NCBI RefSeq assembly: GCF_039534125.1 | Contig: NZ_BAAAUV010000009.1 | Coordinates: forward strand, 186,001 to 250,000 | Source of the DNA: Actinocorallia longicatena | GTDB taxonomy: Bacteria > Actinomycetota > Actinomycetes > Streptosporangiales > Streptosporangiaceae | Direction of reading: 5' to 3' | Length of the DNA: 64,000 bases | Part shown: positions 1 to 8,457 of the stretch, piece after piece | Numbering within the stretch: the stretch's first letter is position 1 | Layout of the letters: each line of letters begins with the position of its first letter | Notes under the pieces: generated by a model | The model's database searches: none | What the model saw: the letters and a program-made list of their open reading frames with translations, nothing else | What the model was told of the DNA's origin: nothing | Program-made: the position numbers and the translations under genes

Positions 1-637
1 CGTCCGGGTCGGTGAGCCGGTAGAGCATCTGGTAGCCGGTCGGCGCCGTGATGTCGGCGGGCAGGACCCAGCCCTGGGCCGAGGCGGTGACCGACCTGAC
101 GACCCCGACGACCTTCAGGGAGCGGCCCTCGGTGAAGCGCACCGTCTTCCCCAGGGTGTCGAAGCCGTGGAATCTGCTCAGGAAGGTACTGCTCAGGGCG
201 ACCTCTCCCGGCGCCGACGGCCACCGTCCGCGGGTGAGCGTCAGCCGGTCGACGCGGGCGGCGTCGTCCGCGGTGCGCCCGACGACCGTCAGCGGGCCCG
301 GCAGGAACGCGATGGACTGGTCGTCGGGGACAGGTTCCTCCGCACCGTCCGGGACGTTCACGGTCATGACGGGATAGGGGCCTCCCGCCGCGATGACGCC
401 GGGGCTCGTGCCCGTCCCGGCGAGCCGGTCCGGGGCCGTGTCAGCGTCGTAGATGACGGTCAGATGGGCGCCGGCGACCTGTTTGAACGCCCGGTCGAAG
501 GGCCCGTCGACGGTGACGAGGAGACCGACCGCGAGCACCGCCGTCGCGGTCGAGATCATCAGGACGGCGCCGAGGATCGACGTCTGGAGCCGCCGCCGCC
601 TGATCGCGAAGCGGGCGGTCCGCCACACCGCCCTCAT
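1..637 (-). CDS. FtsX/MacB-type ABC transporter permease, 3' end cut by window edge
   Basis: The reading frame opens at ATG 637, overlapping the stop of the upstream ATPase gene by four bases, and runs off the left edge without a stop. The N-terminus (MRAVWRTARFAIRRRRLQ) is a short cytoplasmic helix followed by one hydrophobic segment at about residues 20-42. A long polar extracytoplasmic region follows, with phrases such as VVGRTADDAARVDRLTL and LTRGRWP. This is the usual start of a FtsX/MacB permease, with TM1 then a large outer domain before the remaining membrane helices, which lie outside the window. Translational coupling to the LolD-like ATPase supports one transporter. The substrate cannot be read; lipoprotein, peptide antibiotic or lipid export are all possible. 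Confidence 0.85.
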   Translation of the reverse strand, partial: MRAVWRTARFAIRRRRLQTSILGAVLMISTATAVLAVGLLVTVDGPFDRAFKQVAGAHLTVIYDADTAPDRLAGTGTSPGVIAAGGPYPVMTVNVPDGAEEPVPDDQSIAFLPGPLTVVGRTADDAARVDRLTLTRGRWPSAPGEVALSSTFLSRFHGFDTLGKTVRFTEGRSLKVVGVVRSVTASAQGWVLPADITAPTGYQMLYRLTDPD

Positions 638-1299
638 CGGGCCGCCTCCGTGGCGATGCGGCCGTCCTCGACCTCGACGACGCGGTCGGCGCAGCGCGCG
701 GCCAGCCGCTGGTCGTGGGTGACGATGAGGAGCGTCTGACCGATCTGGTTGAGGTCCAGCAGCAGGTCGATGACCTGGTCGCCGGAGCGGGTGTCGAGGG
801 CGCCGGTCGGCTCGTCGGCCAGCAGCAGCGCGGGCCGGTTCATCAGGGCCCGCGCGACGCCCACGCGCTGGCGCTCGCCGCCCGAGAGGGTCACGGGGTA
901 GGCGTTGCGGCGGTCGGCGATGCCGAGCTCCTCCAGCAGCTCCATCGCCCGGGTCAGCGCCTGCCTGCGCGGGGTGCCGAGAAGCTGGGCGGCGAGGGTG
1001 ACGTTCTCCAGCACGGGCAGGTCGTCCAGCAGGTTGAAGAACTGGAAGACCATGCCGATCCGGCGGCGCCGGTAGCGGGCCAGGGCCGCCTCGCCCATCG
1101 CCGTGATCTCCTCCCCGCCGACCACGACCTCGCCCGAGGTCGGCCGGTCCAGGCCCGCGACCATGTTGAGGAGCGTGGACTTCCCCGAGCCTGAGGGGCC
1201 CATCACCGCGACGGCCTCACCGGGCCTGATGTCGAGCGTGACGCCCGCGAGCGCCGCGGTCTCCCCGTACTCCTTGCGCACGTTCCTGAGCCGAACCAT
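634..1299 (-). CDS. LolD/MacB-type ABC transporter ATP-binding protein
   Basis: This 221-residue nucleotide-binding subunit has Walker A GPSGSGKS at about 34-41, the signature LSGGERQRVGVARAL, Walker B LLLADEPTGALD and the H-loop VTHD. The sequence and size match the family that pairs with FtsX-type permeases and drives mechanotransmission rather than classical import. The gene ends in ATGA shared with the permease start. ATG 1299 has a GGAA-like ribosome site just upstream; an ATG at 1308 in frame adds three residues and is the alternative. It is divergent from a two-component system, an arrangement common when the sensor pair controls the transporter. Confidence 0.93.
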   Translation of the reverse strand: MVRLRNVRKEYGETAALAGVTLDIRPGEAVAVMGPSGSGKSTLLNMVAGLDRPTSGEVVVGGEEITAMGEAALARYRRRRIGMVFQFFNLLDDLPVLENVTLAAQLLGTPRRQALTRAMELLEELGIADRRNAYPVTLSGGERQRVGVARALMNRPALLLADEPTGALDTRSGDQVIDLLLDLNQIGQTLLIVTHDQRLAARCADRVVEVEDGRIATEAAR

Positions 1300-1445
1300 C
1301 GTTTCCATGGGGCGAAGGTAGGGCGATCCGGACGGCCTGCGCGTCGGGCCCTGGATGTAGGTGCGGGCGTCCGTCATCCGTGCGATGTACGGCCGTCGGC
1401 CCGCCGGAGGATGCGTGATCGGCACGGGGCGGCCAGGATGTGAAC

Positions 1446-2219
1446 ATGCTCCCGCTCTGGGTCGTCCCGCTGCTGATGGCGCCGCCCTGCCTGTGGGCCT
1501 GGCGGGAGCGGCGGCTGCGCCTGGCCGAGCTCGGCTCCCGGACCTGGCTGATGGAGCGGGAGCGGGAGAGCGGGGCGCGGCAGGCCGTCGAGGAGGAGCG
1601 GGCACGGGTGGCCAGGGACCTGCACGACATCGTGAGCCACAGCGTCAGCGTGATGGTCGTCCAGGCGGGGGCGGCCAGGCACGGGCTCGGCGGCGGCGAG
1701 GCGGAAGAGGCGCTGATGGCGGTCGAGCGGACCGGCCGGGAGGCGATGACGGAGCTGCGGCATCTGCTCGGGGTGCTCGCGCCCGTCCCCGACGGCGACG
1801 AGCTGACGCCGCAGCCGTCACTGGCCCGGCTCGGCACCCTGGTGGACCGGATCGCCTTCGCGGGCCTCCCGGTGGACGTGGTGGTGAACGGGGAGCCGAG
1901 GCCGCTGCCCGCCGGGGTCGACGCCACCGGCTACCGGATCGTCCAGGAGGCGCTGACCAACGCGCTCAAGCACGGCACGCCCGGGACCCGCGCCGAGGTC
2001 ATCGTGGGCTACGGGCGCAGCAGCCTGCGGATCGAGGTGCTGAACACCGGCCCCAGCGTGCTGACCGGCTCCGCGGCCGCGCCGTCCGGCGGCCGGGGCG
2101 GCCGGGGCCTGGCCGGGCTGCGCGAGCGCGTCGCGGTCTACGGCGGCGACCTGGACGCCCGCCGCAGGCTCGGCGGCGGCTACCGGGTGCGCGCCCGCCT
2201 CCCTCTGGAGCGGCCGTGA
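1446..2219 (+). CDS. NarL-family histidine kinase lacking a normal sensor domain
   Basis: The 257-residue kinase has only a short hydrophobic start (residues 1-17, MLPLWVVPLLMAPP) before a coiled-coil-like stretch. The HisKA_3 phosphoacceptor is ARDLHDIVSH with His at about 60. The ATPase domain shows EALTNALKHG and GRGGRGLAGLRERV. Family members of this type usually carry four to six membrane helices, absent here. Only about 140 bases separate it from the divergent ATPase, so no sensor has been lost to a frameshift inside the window. ATG 1446 was preferred over GTG 1440 because AGGA lies at a proper distance. The stop overlaps the regulator start. It probably senses through a partner, perhaps the adjacent transporter. 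Confidence 0.9.
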   Translation: MLPLWVVPLLMAPPCLWAWRERRLRLAELGSRTWLMERERESGARQAVEEERARVARDLHDIVSHSVSVMVVQAGAARHGLGGGEAEEALMAVERTGREAMTELRHLLGVLAPVPDGDELTPQPSLARLGTLVDRIAFAGLPVDVVVNGEPRPLPAGVDATGYRIVQEALTNALKHGTPGTRAEVIVGYGRSSLRIEVLNTGPSVLTGSAAAPSGGRGGRGLAGLRERVAVYGGDLDARRRLGGGYRVRARLPLERP

Positions 2220-2860
2220 GCAGGGTGCTGATCGCCGACGACCAGAACCTGGTGCGCTCGGGCTTCCGGATGATCCTCACCAGGGGCGGGCTCGAGGTGG
2301 TGGGCGAGGCCGCCGACGGTCTGGAGGCGGTCGAGCAGGCGCGGCGGCTCCGCCCCGACGTGGTCCTGATGGACATCCGGATGCCGGGCCTCGACGGGCT
2401 GGAGGCGGCCCGCCGGGTCCTGGCCGACGCCCCCTCCTGCCGGGTCCTGATGCTGACGACCTTCGACCTCGACCGGTACGTGTACGCGGCGCTCGCCGCG
2501 GGCGCCAGCGGCTTCCTGCTCAAGGACGTCACGCCCGAGCACCTGGTCAACTCGGTGAAGCTGGTGGCGACCGGCGACGCGCTGCTGGCCCCGTCGATCA
2601 CCCGCAGGCTGGTCGAGCGGTTCGCCCGGCCCCAGGTCGCGCCGCAGGGCCTGGACGACCTGACGCCGCGCGAGAAGGAGGTCCTCCGGCTGCTCGGCAC
2701 GGGACTGTCCAACGCCGAGCTGGCGGCGCGGCTCCAGCTCAGCGAGGCCACGGTGAAGACCCACATCGCGAGGATCTTCGCCAAGCTCGGGCTGCGCGAC
2801 CGGGCGCAGGCCGTCGTGGTGGCCTACGAGTCGGGCCTGGTCGTGCCGGGCGGCTCCTGA
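2216..2860 (+). CDS. NarL/FixJ-family response regulator
   Basis: This 214-residue regulator starts at GTG 2216, with GTGA shared between its start and the kinase stop, so the two are translationally coupled. The receiver domain has the acidic pair DD near residue 8, the phospho-acceptor Asp 53 in LMDIRMPG, the conserved Thr in MLTTF and the Lys of LLKD. A LuxR-type helix-turn-helix follows at about 145-205 (LTPREKEVLRLLGTGLSNAELA). All catalytic receiver residues are present. The likely targets are its own operon and the divergent ABC transporter genes. Confidence 0.95.
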   Translation: MSRVLIADDQNLVRSGFRMILTRGGLEVVGEAADGLEAVEQARRLRPDVVLMDIRMPGLDGLEAARRVLADAPSCRVLMLTTFDLDRYVYAALAAGASGFLLKDVTPEHLVNSVKLVATGDALLAPSITRRLVERFARPQVAPQGLDDLTPREKEVLRLLGTGLSNAELAARLQLSEATVKTHIARIFAKLGLRDRAQAVVVAYESGLVVPGGS

Positions 2861-2892
2861 CCGGTGGCACTTGACCGGCCCGGCCCGGAGGG

Positions 2893-2912
2893 GATTCGAT
2901 GGAAACCGAATC
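2893..2912. promoter_or_regulatory. inverted repeat in the P450 promoter region
   Basis: GATTCG and CGAATC form perfect 6-base arms separated by eight bases, ending 17 bases before the P450 start codon. A TTGACC hexamer at 2871-2876 lies just upstream and could be a -35 box. The spacing suits a dimeric repressor or a short leader hairpin. No TetR-type regulator is adjacent, so the binding protein is unknown. Confidence 0.35.
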
Positions 2913-2929
2913 GTGTTCTAGGAGGACGC

Positions 2930-4204
2930 ATGGCCGTGGCCGCCGCTGAGCTCGCCGGCATCGAACTGACGGCCCCGGAGTTCTGGGGGCGTCCGCTGCG
3001 GGAGCGGGACGAGGCGTTCGCCCGGCTGCGCGCCCAGCCCGCCCCGGTCCACTTCCGCGAGCTGAAGATCCCCTTCATCCCGCACGGTGACGGCTTCCAC
3101 GCCCTGGTCAGGCATGCCGACGTGGTCGAGGCCAGCCGCCGGGCCGACGTCTTCTCCTCCGAGCCGGCCTCCAACAGCATCTCCGACCTGCCCGGCTACC
3201 TGGCCCGTTTCTTCGGCTCGATGATCAACATGGACGATCCCCGGCACGCCAAGATCCGCCGCATCGTCTCCCGGGCCTTCACACCCCGGATGCTCGCCCG
3301 GCTCGACGACGACATCGACACCGCCGCCCGCGAGATCGTCGACGACGTGCTGGCCGGGCGCGGCACCGGGGACTTCGTCCTGGACGTCGCCGCCCGGCTC
3401 CCGGTCCGGATCATCTGCGACATGATGGGCATCCCGGCGTCCGAACGCGACCGGGTCTTCCGCCACACCAACACCATCCTCGGTATCGGCGACCCCGAGT
3501 ACGGGGTCGGGTCCGCGATCAGCCGGACGTCCGTCGCGCTCGGGCTGATCCAGGTCCTCGACGCGGCGACCGATCTGCAGCTCATGGTCCGGCGGCTGGG
3601 CCGCCAGCGCAGGCGCAGGCCGTCAGACGATCTGATCACGGCCCTGACGACCGGGAACATCGACGGCGAGCAGCTCACCGACCAGGAGCTCGGCTCGTTC
3701 TTCATCCTCCTGGTCGCGGCGGGCAACGAGACCACCCGCAACGCCATCTCGCACGCGCTGAAATTGCTGACCCTCAACGAGGACCAGCGCGCCCTGCTCG
3801 TCTCCGACCTCGACCGGTACCTGCCCACGGCCGTCGAGGAGATCGTCCGGTACTCCACGCCGGTCATCCAGTTCCGCCGGACCCTCACCCGCGACCACGT
3901 CCTCAACGGCCACCCGTTCCTCGAGGGCCAGAAGGTCCTGCTCTACTACAACTCCGCCAACCGCGACGAGGCCGTCTTCACCGACCCCGACCGCTTCGAC
4001 ATCACCCGCCACCCCAATCCGCACGTCGGGTTCGGCGGCCCGGGGCCGCACTTCTGCCTGGGTGCCAATCTCGCCCGCCGGGAGATCTCGGTGATGCTCC
4101 GCGAGCTCTACACGCGCGTCCCCGCCCTCCGCTCCACCGGCGCCCCCGACCGTCTCCTGTCGGGGTTCATCAACGGCATCAAACACCTGGAATACACCGT
4201 CTGA
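2930..4204 (+). CDS. cytochrome P450
   Basis: The 424-residue bacterial class I P450 has the I-helix oxygen-activation motif AGNETTR at about 264-270, the K-helix EEIVR and the heme loop FGGPGPHFCLG with the axial cysteine near residue 376. It is soluble, with no membrane anchor, so it needs ferredoxin and reductase partners, which are not encoded nearby. The AGNETTRNAISH and PHFCLGANLARRE style resembles the CYP124/CYP125/CYP142 group that oxidises sterol side chains and branched lipids; this assignment is inference. ATG 2930 was chosen because AGGAGG stands directly upstream. The longer frame from 2864 has no such site. A cholesterol-oxidase-like gene lies 44 kb away in the same window. Confidence 0.95.
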   Translation: MAVAAAELAGIELTAPEFWGRPLRERDEAFARLRAQPAPVHFRELKIPFIPHGDGFHALVRHADVVEASRRADVFSSEPASNSISDLPGYLARFFGSMINMDDPRHAKIRRIVSRAFTPRMLARLDDDIDTAAREIVDDVLAGRGTGDFVLDVAARLPVRIICDMMGIPASERDRVFRHTNTILGIGDPEYGVGSAISRTSVALGLIQVLDAATDLQLMVRRLGRQRRRRPSDDLITALTTGNIDGEQLTDQELGSFFILLVAAGNETTRNAISHALKLLTLNEDQRALLVSDLDRYLPTAVEEIVRYSTPVIQFRRTLTRDHVLNGHPFLEGQKVLLYYNSANRDEAVFTDPDRFDITRHPNPHVGFGGPGPHFCLGANLARREISVMLRELYTRVPALRSTGAPDRLLSGFINGIKHLEYTV

Positions 4205-4223
4205 CCGCCCTGTTACGCCCGGC

Positions 4224-4580
4224 ATGATGTACGAGGAGTACCGCCGCGCCCTGATGTTCTTCGAGGCCAGGCAGTACACCGAGGCGGCACGGCTGCTCGC
4301 TCCGCTGCTGGAGGCCGAGCCCGGCAACCGCTCCCTGGTGGAACTGCAGGCCCGCGCCTACTTCCACAGCGCCCAGCTCGGCCGCGCCGAGGGCGCCCTG
4401 AACCGGCTGCTGGAGCTCGCCCCCGACGACGGATGGGCCCGCGAGGCCCTGGCCCGGACGCTGGAGCGGGCCGGACGCCCCGGTGAGGCACGCGTCCACC
4501 GGCGGCTGGCTGGCGCGCTCGGCGTCGCCCCGGCCGAGGGCACCGAGGCCGTGGTCACGGCCGCGAACCTGGTGTCGTAG
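4224..4580 (+). CDS. small tetratricopeptide-repeat protein
   Basis: This 118-residue, all-helical protein contains about two and a half TPR units: ALMFFEARQYTEAARLLAPLLEAEPG, a second beginning at LVELQARAYFHSAQLG and a third at DGWAREALARTLERAGRPGEA. The Gly/Ala and Pro positions are typical of TPRs. It has no signal peptide and probably acts as a cytosolic protein-binding adaptor. It begins 20 bases after the P450 stop and could be co-transcribed with it. The start is ATG 4224 or the adjacent ATG 4227. No partner can be identified from sequence. Confidence 0.85.
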   Translation: MMYEEYRRALMFFEARQYTEAARLLAPLLEAEPGNRSLVELQARAYFHSAQLGRAEGALNRLLELAPDDGWAREALARTLERAGRPGEARVHRRLAGALGVAPAEGTEAVVTAANLVS

Positions 4581-4600
4581 CCCTTCGATAGCGTGGCGGG

Positions 4601-5041
4601 ATGAGAGCAGAGGGAACCTTCAAGGTCCAGGACTTCACGCCGGCGGCCGTGGCCCCGACCCTCACGGTCAAGACCGGCGTCGACGTGGGGGTCGCCACGA
4701 TGGAGAAGAGCTTCGACGGCGGTTTCGCCGGCCGTTCCGCCACCCTCTTCACCGCCGCGTTCGACCAGGCCACCGGCACGGGCACCTATGTCGCGATGGA
4801 GTCCTTCGAGGGCTCGCTGAACGGCGTCGAGGGCACGTTCAACTTCGCGCACACCGCGTCGACGACGGGCAGCGACCGCACCGACGCCCACTTCCTGGTC
4901 GTCCCCGGCAGCGGCACCGCCGGCCTCACCGGCATCTCCGGCACCGGCGAGCTGACCGTCGACGCCGACGGCACCCACCGCGTCTGGATCGAGTACGTCC
5001 TCCCTCAGGAGGCCTCCCCCGGCGGGTCCAGGACCCAGTAG
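4601..5041 (+). CDS. DUF3224 domain-containing protein
   Basis: The 146-residue protein is rich in beta strands and matches DUF3224, a small avidin- or allene-oxide-cyclase-like barrel family of unknown function. Diagnostic segments are EKSFDGGFAGRS, GTYVAMESFEGSLNGVEGTF and GSGTAGLTGISGTGEL. No signal peptide or membrane segment is present. The gene lies 20 bases after the TPR gene in the same direction. Its last 37 bases overlap the 3' end of the convergent DUF2087 gene, so the C-terminal seven residues or so (GGSRTQ) are probably not conserved. Confidence 0.88.
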   Translation: MRAEGTFKVQDFTPAAVAPTLTVKTGVDVGVATMEKSFDGGFAGRSATLFTAAFDQATGTGTYVAMESFEGSLNGVEGTFNFAHTASTTGSDRTDAHFLVVPGSGTAGLTGISGTGELTVDADGTHRVWIEYVLPQEASPGGSRTQ

Positions 5042-5328
5042 GTGCCGGTGCTGTCGTCGCGGGCGAGCAGCCGCAGGTCGACCAGGTAGCGGCGGAGCGT
5101 CACATGGTCGGTGACGCCGCCGTCCGTCCAGGACTTCAGCTTCGCGTTGACGGTCTTCTCGTCGTAGCGCTCCCCCCGGGTGAAGGCGGCCGCGGCGAGG
5201 GTCTCCAGCACGATCTTCTTCCGCGTCCACTTCGCGGGGAGGCGGATGAGGCGGCCGTCGCGGAGGAACGCGTCGGGCTTCCAGCCGCCGGGCTGCCGGG
5301 CGTCGGGGTCTGCTGTCTCGGTGGCCAT
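5005..5328 (-). CDS. DUF2087 domain-containing protein
   Basis: The 107-residue protein matches DUF2087, a small winged-helix-like domain. The central phrases LIRLPAKWTRKKIVLETLAAAF-like and TVNAKLKSW followed by DHVTLRRYLVDLRLLARD are the family core; the last part is the recognition-helix-like RRYLVD. DUF2087 often occurs at the C-terminus of MarR/HxlR-like regulators, but here it stands alone, so it may be a minimal DNA- or RNA-binding protein. It has a tail-to-tail overlap with the DUF3224 gene and lies downstream of valS on the same strand with a 76-base gap. Confidence 0.88.
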   Translation of the reverse strand: MATETADPDARQPGGWKPDAFLRDGRLIRLPAKWTRKKIVLETLAAAAFTRGERYDEKTVNAKLKSWTDGGVTDHVTLRRYLVDLRLLARDDSTGTYWVLDPPGEAS

Positions 5329-5404
5329 CTCCCCACGCTACGACCGGCCCGGCGGGCGGCGCAAAGGCTTATCCCGCCGCCGGGAACCGGCCGTCCGCCC
5401 TCGG

Positions 5405-7924
5405 TCAGGCCAGGGTGACCTCGACGGAGAGCTCTCCTTCGGACTCCTCGAAGACCAGGTCGCCGATGTTGCCCGCCGCCCTGAGGTCGGCCGCGGCGGC
5501 CCCGGCCCGCTCCGCGCCGGTCCCGGTGATCCGGACCAGGGCGACCGGTGCCTTCATCGACAGCTGCGCCTTCGACTTGGCCTTGCGGATCTGCCGCAGC
5601 GCCTCGGCCGTCGGCGCGAGGGTCCCGCTCCCCGCACCGGTGACCGGGAGCTCCGCCGCCTCCGGCCACGGCGCCCGGTGCACCGACCCCTCGCCGTGCC
5701 AGGACCAGACCTCCTCGGTCGCGTACGGCAGGAACGGCGCGAACAGCCGCAGCAGCACCGACAGCGCGGTGCGCAGGGTCCCCCGGGCGGACTCCGCGAG
5801 CTCGCCCTCGGCGTAGGCGCGCTGCTTGACCAGCTCCAGGTAGTCGTCGCAGAACTGCCAGAAGAACCGCTCGGTGCGGTCGAGGGCCCGCGTGTAGTCG
5901 TAGGACTCGAACGCCTCGGTCGCCTCGCCGACGACCTCCGCGAGGTTCTCCAGCAGGCTCCGGTCCAGCTCGGTCAGCGGCGTCGCACCGGCGGGGCCCT
6001 CCAGCGCCAGGACGAACCTCGACGCGTTGAGGATCTTCAGCGCGAGACGGCGGCCGACCTTGATCTGGCCGGTGTCGAACGCCGTGTCGGTGCCGGGACG
6101 CCCGCTGGCCGCCCAGTAGCGGACGGCGTCCGAGCCGTACTCGTGCAGCAGCCCGATCGGCGTGACGACGTTGCCGACCGACTTCGACATCTTCTTGCGG
6201 TCGGGATCGAGGATCCAGCCCGACAGCGCGACGTCGGTCCACGGCAGCGTCCCGTGCTCCAGATCCGCCCGGACGACGGTCGAGAACAGCCAGGTCCTGA
6301 TGATGTCGTGCCCTTGGGGCCGCAGGTCGTAGGGGAAGACCCGGCCGAACAGGTCGGGATCGGTCTCCCAGCCGCCGGCGATCTGCGGGGTCAGCGACGA
6401 CGTCGCCCAGGTGTCGAAGATGTCGGGATCGCCGGCGAACCCCTCGGGCTTGCCGCGCTGCTCCTCGGAGTAGCCGGGCGGGACGTCACTGGACGGATCG
6501 ACCGGCAGGAGCTCCTCTCCCGGGACGATCGGCCGCTCGTGGTCGGGCTCCCCCGCGGCGTCCAGCGGGTACCAGACCGGGATCGGGACGCCGAAGAACC
6601 GCTGCCGGGAGACCAGCCAGTCCCCCGCGAGCCCCTCGACCCAGTTCTCGTACCGCGAGCGCATGAACCCCGGATGCCACGCCAGCTCCCGGCCGCGCTC
6701 CAGGAAACGCTCGCGCAGGGCGGCATCGCGGCCGCCGTTGCGCAGGTACCACTGCCGGGTCGTGACGATCTCGAGCGGCTTGCTGCCCTTCTCGTAGAAG
6801 GAGACGGGCCGGACGACCGGGCGCGGCTCGCCGTCCAGCTCGCCCGAGGCCCGCAGCAGCTCGACGACGCGTTCCTTCGCCGAGTGGACCGTCTTGCCCG
6901 CCAGCTCGTCGTACGGCGAGGCGGGGACGCCCGGCGGCGGGGTGGCGACGAGGCGGCCGTCCCAGCCGATGACGGGCCGGATCGGCAGGTCGAGCTCGCG
7001 CCACCAGAGGACGTCGGTCGTGTCACCGAAGGTGCAGACCATGACGAGCCCGCTCCCCTTCTCCGGATCGGCGAGGCGGTGGGCGCGGATCGGGATCTCG
7101 ACCCCGAACAGCGGGCTCGTGGCGGTCGTGCCGAACAGCGGCTTGAAGCGTTCGTCGTCGGGGTGGGCGACCAGGGCGACGCAGGCGGGCAGCAGCTCGG
7201 GCCGGGTCGTCTCGACGAACAGGTCGCCCGAGGCGTGGTGGAAGGCGATCCGGTGGAAGGCGCCGGGATGGTCGCGGTTCTCCAGCTCGGCCTGGGCGAC
7301 GGCGGTCCGGAAGGTGACGTCCCACAGGGTCGGCGCCTCGGACAGGTAGGCCTCGCCGCGCGCCAGGTTCCGCAGGAACGCCCGCTGGGAGGCGGCCCTG
7401 GACCGGTCGCTGATGGTCGAGTACAGATGGGTCCAGTCGACCGACAGGCCGACCCTGCGCCACATCTCCTCGAACGCCTTCTCGTCGACGGCCGTCAGCC
7501 GCTCGCACAGCTCGATGAAGTTCCGCCTCGAGACGGAGACCTGCGTCTTGCCCGGCTTGTCCGGCGGCTCGAACGCGGGGTCGTAGGCGACGGACGGATC
7601 GCACCGGACACCGAAGAAGTTCTGGACCCGGCGCTCGGTCGGCAGACCGTTGTCGTCCCAGCCGATCGGGTAGAAGACCGCCTTGCCGCGCATCCGCTGG
7701 TAGCGGGCGATGGTGTCGGTGTGGGTGTAGGAGAAGACGTGCCCGACGTGCAGCGATCCCGAGACGGTCGGCGGCGGTGTGTCGATCGCGTAGACCTCGG
7801 CGCGCGGCCTGGTCCGGTCGAAGGCGTAGGTGCCGGCGGACTCCCATACGGCGGCCCACTTCTCCTCGAGACCGTCGAGCGTGACCTTCTCGGGAACGGC
7901 GGGCCGTGTGGTTTCAGGAGTCAT
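5405..7924 (-). CDS. valS: valine--tRNA ligase
   Basis: The 839-residue class I synthetase charges tRNA-Val with valine in the cytosol. The HIGH-type motif is SLHVGH at about residues 58-63 and the KMSKS loop is KKMSKSVGN near 576. The CP1 editing domain lies between them, with DLFVETTRPELLPACVALVAHPDD characteristic of the valine/isoleucine group. A C-terminal anticodon-binding domain (FFWQFCDDYLELVKQRAY) and a short tail complete it. The length fits the shorter actinobacterial ValRS form. ATG 7924 was taken; a GTG two codons upstream (7930) is in frame but neither has a strong ribosome site. The long opposite-strand reading frames across this gene are GC-bias artefacts. Confidence 0.97.
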   Translation of the reverse strand: MTPETTRPAVPEKVTLDGLEEKWAAVWESAGTYAFDRTRPRAEVYAIDTPPPTVSGSLHVGHVFSYTHTDTIARYQRMRGKAVFYPIGWDDNGLPTERRVQNFFGVRCDPSVAYDPAFEPPDKPGKTQVSVSRRNFIELCERLTAVDEKAFEEMWRRVGLSVDWTHLYSTISDRSRAASQRAFLRNLARGEAYLSEAPTLWDVTFRTAVAQAELENRDHPGAFHRIAFHHASGDLFVETTRPELLPACVALVAHPDDERFKPLFGTTATSPLFGVEIPIRAHRLADPEKGSGLVMVCTFGDTTDVLWWRELDLPIRPVIGWDGRLVATPPPGVPASPYDELAGKTVHSAKERVVELLRASGELDGEPRPVVRPVSFYEKGSKPLEIVTTRQWYLRNGGRDAALRERFLERGRELAWHPGFMRSRYENWVEGLAGDWLVSRQRFFGVPIPVWYPLDAAGEPDHERPIVPGEELLPVDPSSDVPPGYSEEQRGKPEGFAGDPDIFDTWATSSLTPQIAGGWETDPDLFGRVFPYDLRPQGHDIIRTWLFSTVVRADLEHGTLPWTDVALSGWILDPDRKKMSKSVGNVVTPIGLLHEYGSDAVRYWAASGRPGTDTAFDTGQIKVGRRLALKILNASRFVLALEGPAGATPLTELDRSLLENLAEVVGEATEAFESYDYTRALDRTERFFWQFCDDYLELVKQRAYAEGELAESARGTLRTALSVLLRLFAPFLPYATEEVWSWHGEGSVHRAPWPEAAELPVTGAGSGTLAPTAEALRQIRKAKSKAQLSMKAPVALVRITGTGAERAGAAAADLRAAGNIGDLVFEESEGELSVEVTLA

Positions 7925-8037
7925 GCGCACCAGGATATTGACAACGCCGGAGATCGCATGCTTATTAACCGCGCTCAGGGGGATGTAGGCGAGATCGCGA
8001 TAGCGTCGGAACCGACGGACGCAACGGAAGGACGACG

Positions 8038-8331
8038 ATGCCTCAGAAGCCGGACATCGGCTGGAAGATCTTCGCGGGGATCGCCGGGATGGCGAGCGCC
8101 TACGCGGTGCGCAAGACCATCGAGTTCAGCTGGAAGAAGGGCACCGGCAAGGAGCCCCCGATGAACCCCGAGGACCCCAACGTGCGCCTCACCGAGGCAC
8201 TCGGCTGGGCGGTCATCATGGGCGTCGGCCTCGAGGTGACCCGGGTCCTGGTCAGCCGTGCCGCGGTCAAGCAGTGGGAGACCAGCACCGGAGCGCTCCC
8301 CGCCCACCTGCTGAAGGACCTGAAGGACTGA
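8038..8331 (+). CDS. DUF4235 small membrane protein
   Basis: The 97-residue protein matches DUF4235, an actinobacterial family of unknown function. It has two hydrophobic stretches, about residues 8-24 (IGWKIFAGIAGMASAYAV) and 58-78 (ALGWAVIMGVGLEVTRVLVS), separated by a charged loop with PEDPNVRLTEA. This suggests a hairpin-type integral membrane protein. The start ATG 8038 follows a GGAAGG site. It is divergent from valS and has its own promoter region. The downstream 126 bases up to the convergent gene are GC-rich with several potential hairpins but no clear coding content. Confidence 0.9.
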   Translation: MPQKPDIGWKIFAGIAGMASAYAVRKTIEFSWKKGTGKEPPMNPEDPNVRLTEALGWAVIMGVGLEVTRVLVSRAAVKQWETSTGALPAHLLKDLKD

Positions 8332-8457
8332 AAAGGCGTGTACGGGGCGGTGGCCGCGGCGTTCTCCGCCGGCCGCCGCCCCCGCGGCGTCCCGGCGCTC
8401 CGCCTCCCCCGGCCTTCTTCCCCTGGCCGTCAGGCCCGGGGCGTCAGGTTCCGGCCC

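Noticed and set aside
1309..1445. Possible lost sensor domain of the first histidine kinase by frameshift
   Set aside because: Only about 140 bases exist before the divergent ATPase, and no frame there encodes membrane helices.
2893..2925. KstR-type operator near the P450 gene
   Set aside because: The minus strand reads TAGAACACGATT, which keeps only one half of the T-N2-AAC-N2-GTT-N2-A consensus, so sterol-regulator control is not supported.
5180..8164. Nearly 1000-codon open frame opposite valS
   Set aside because: It is the mirror of a strongly conserved synthetase gene; its translation is low-complexity Arg/Gly/Pro/Leu text without domains, as expected from high GC content.
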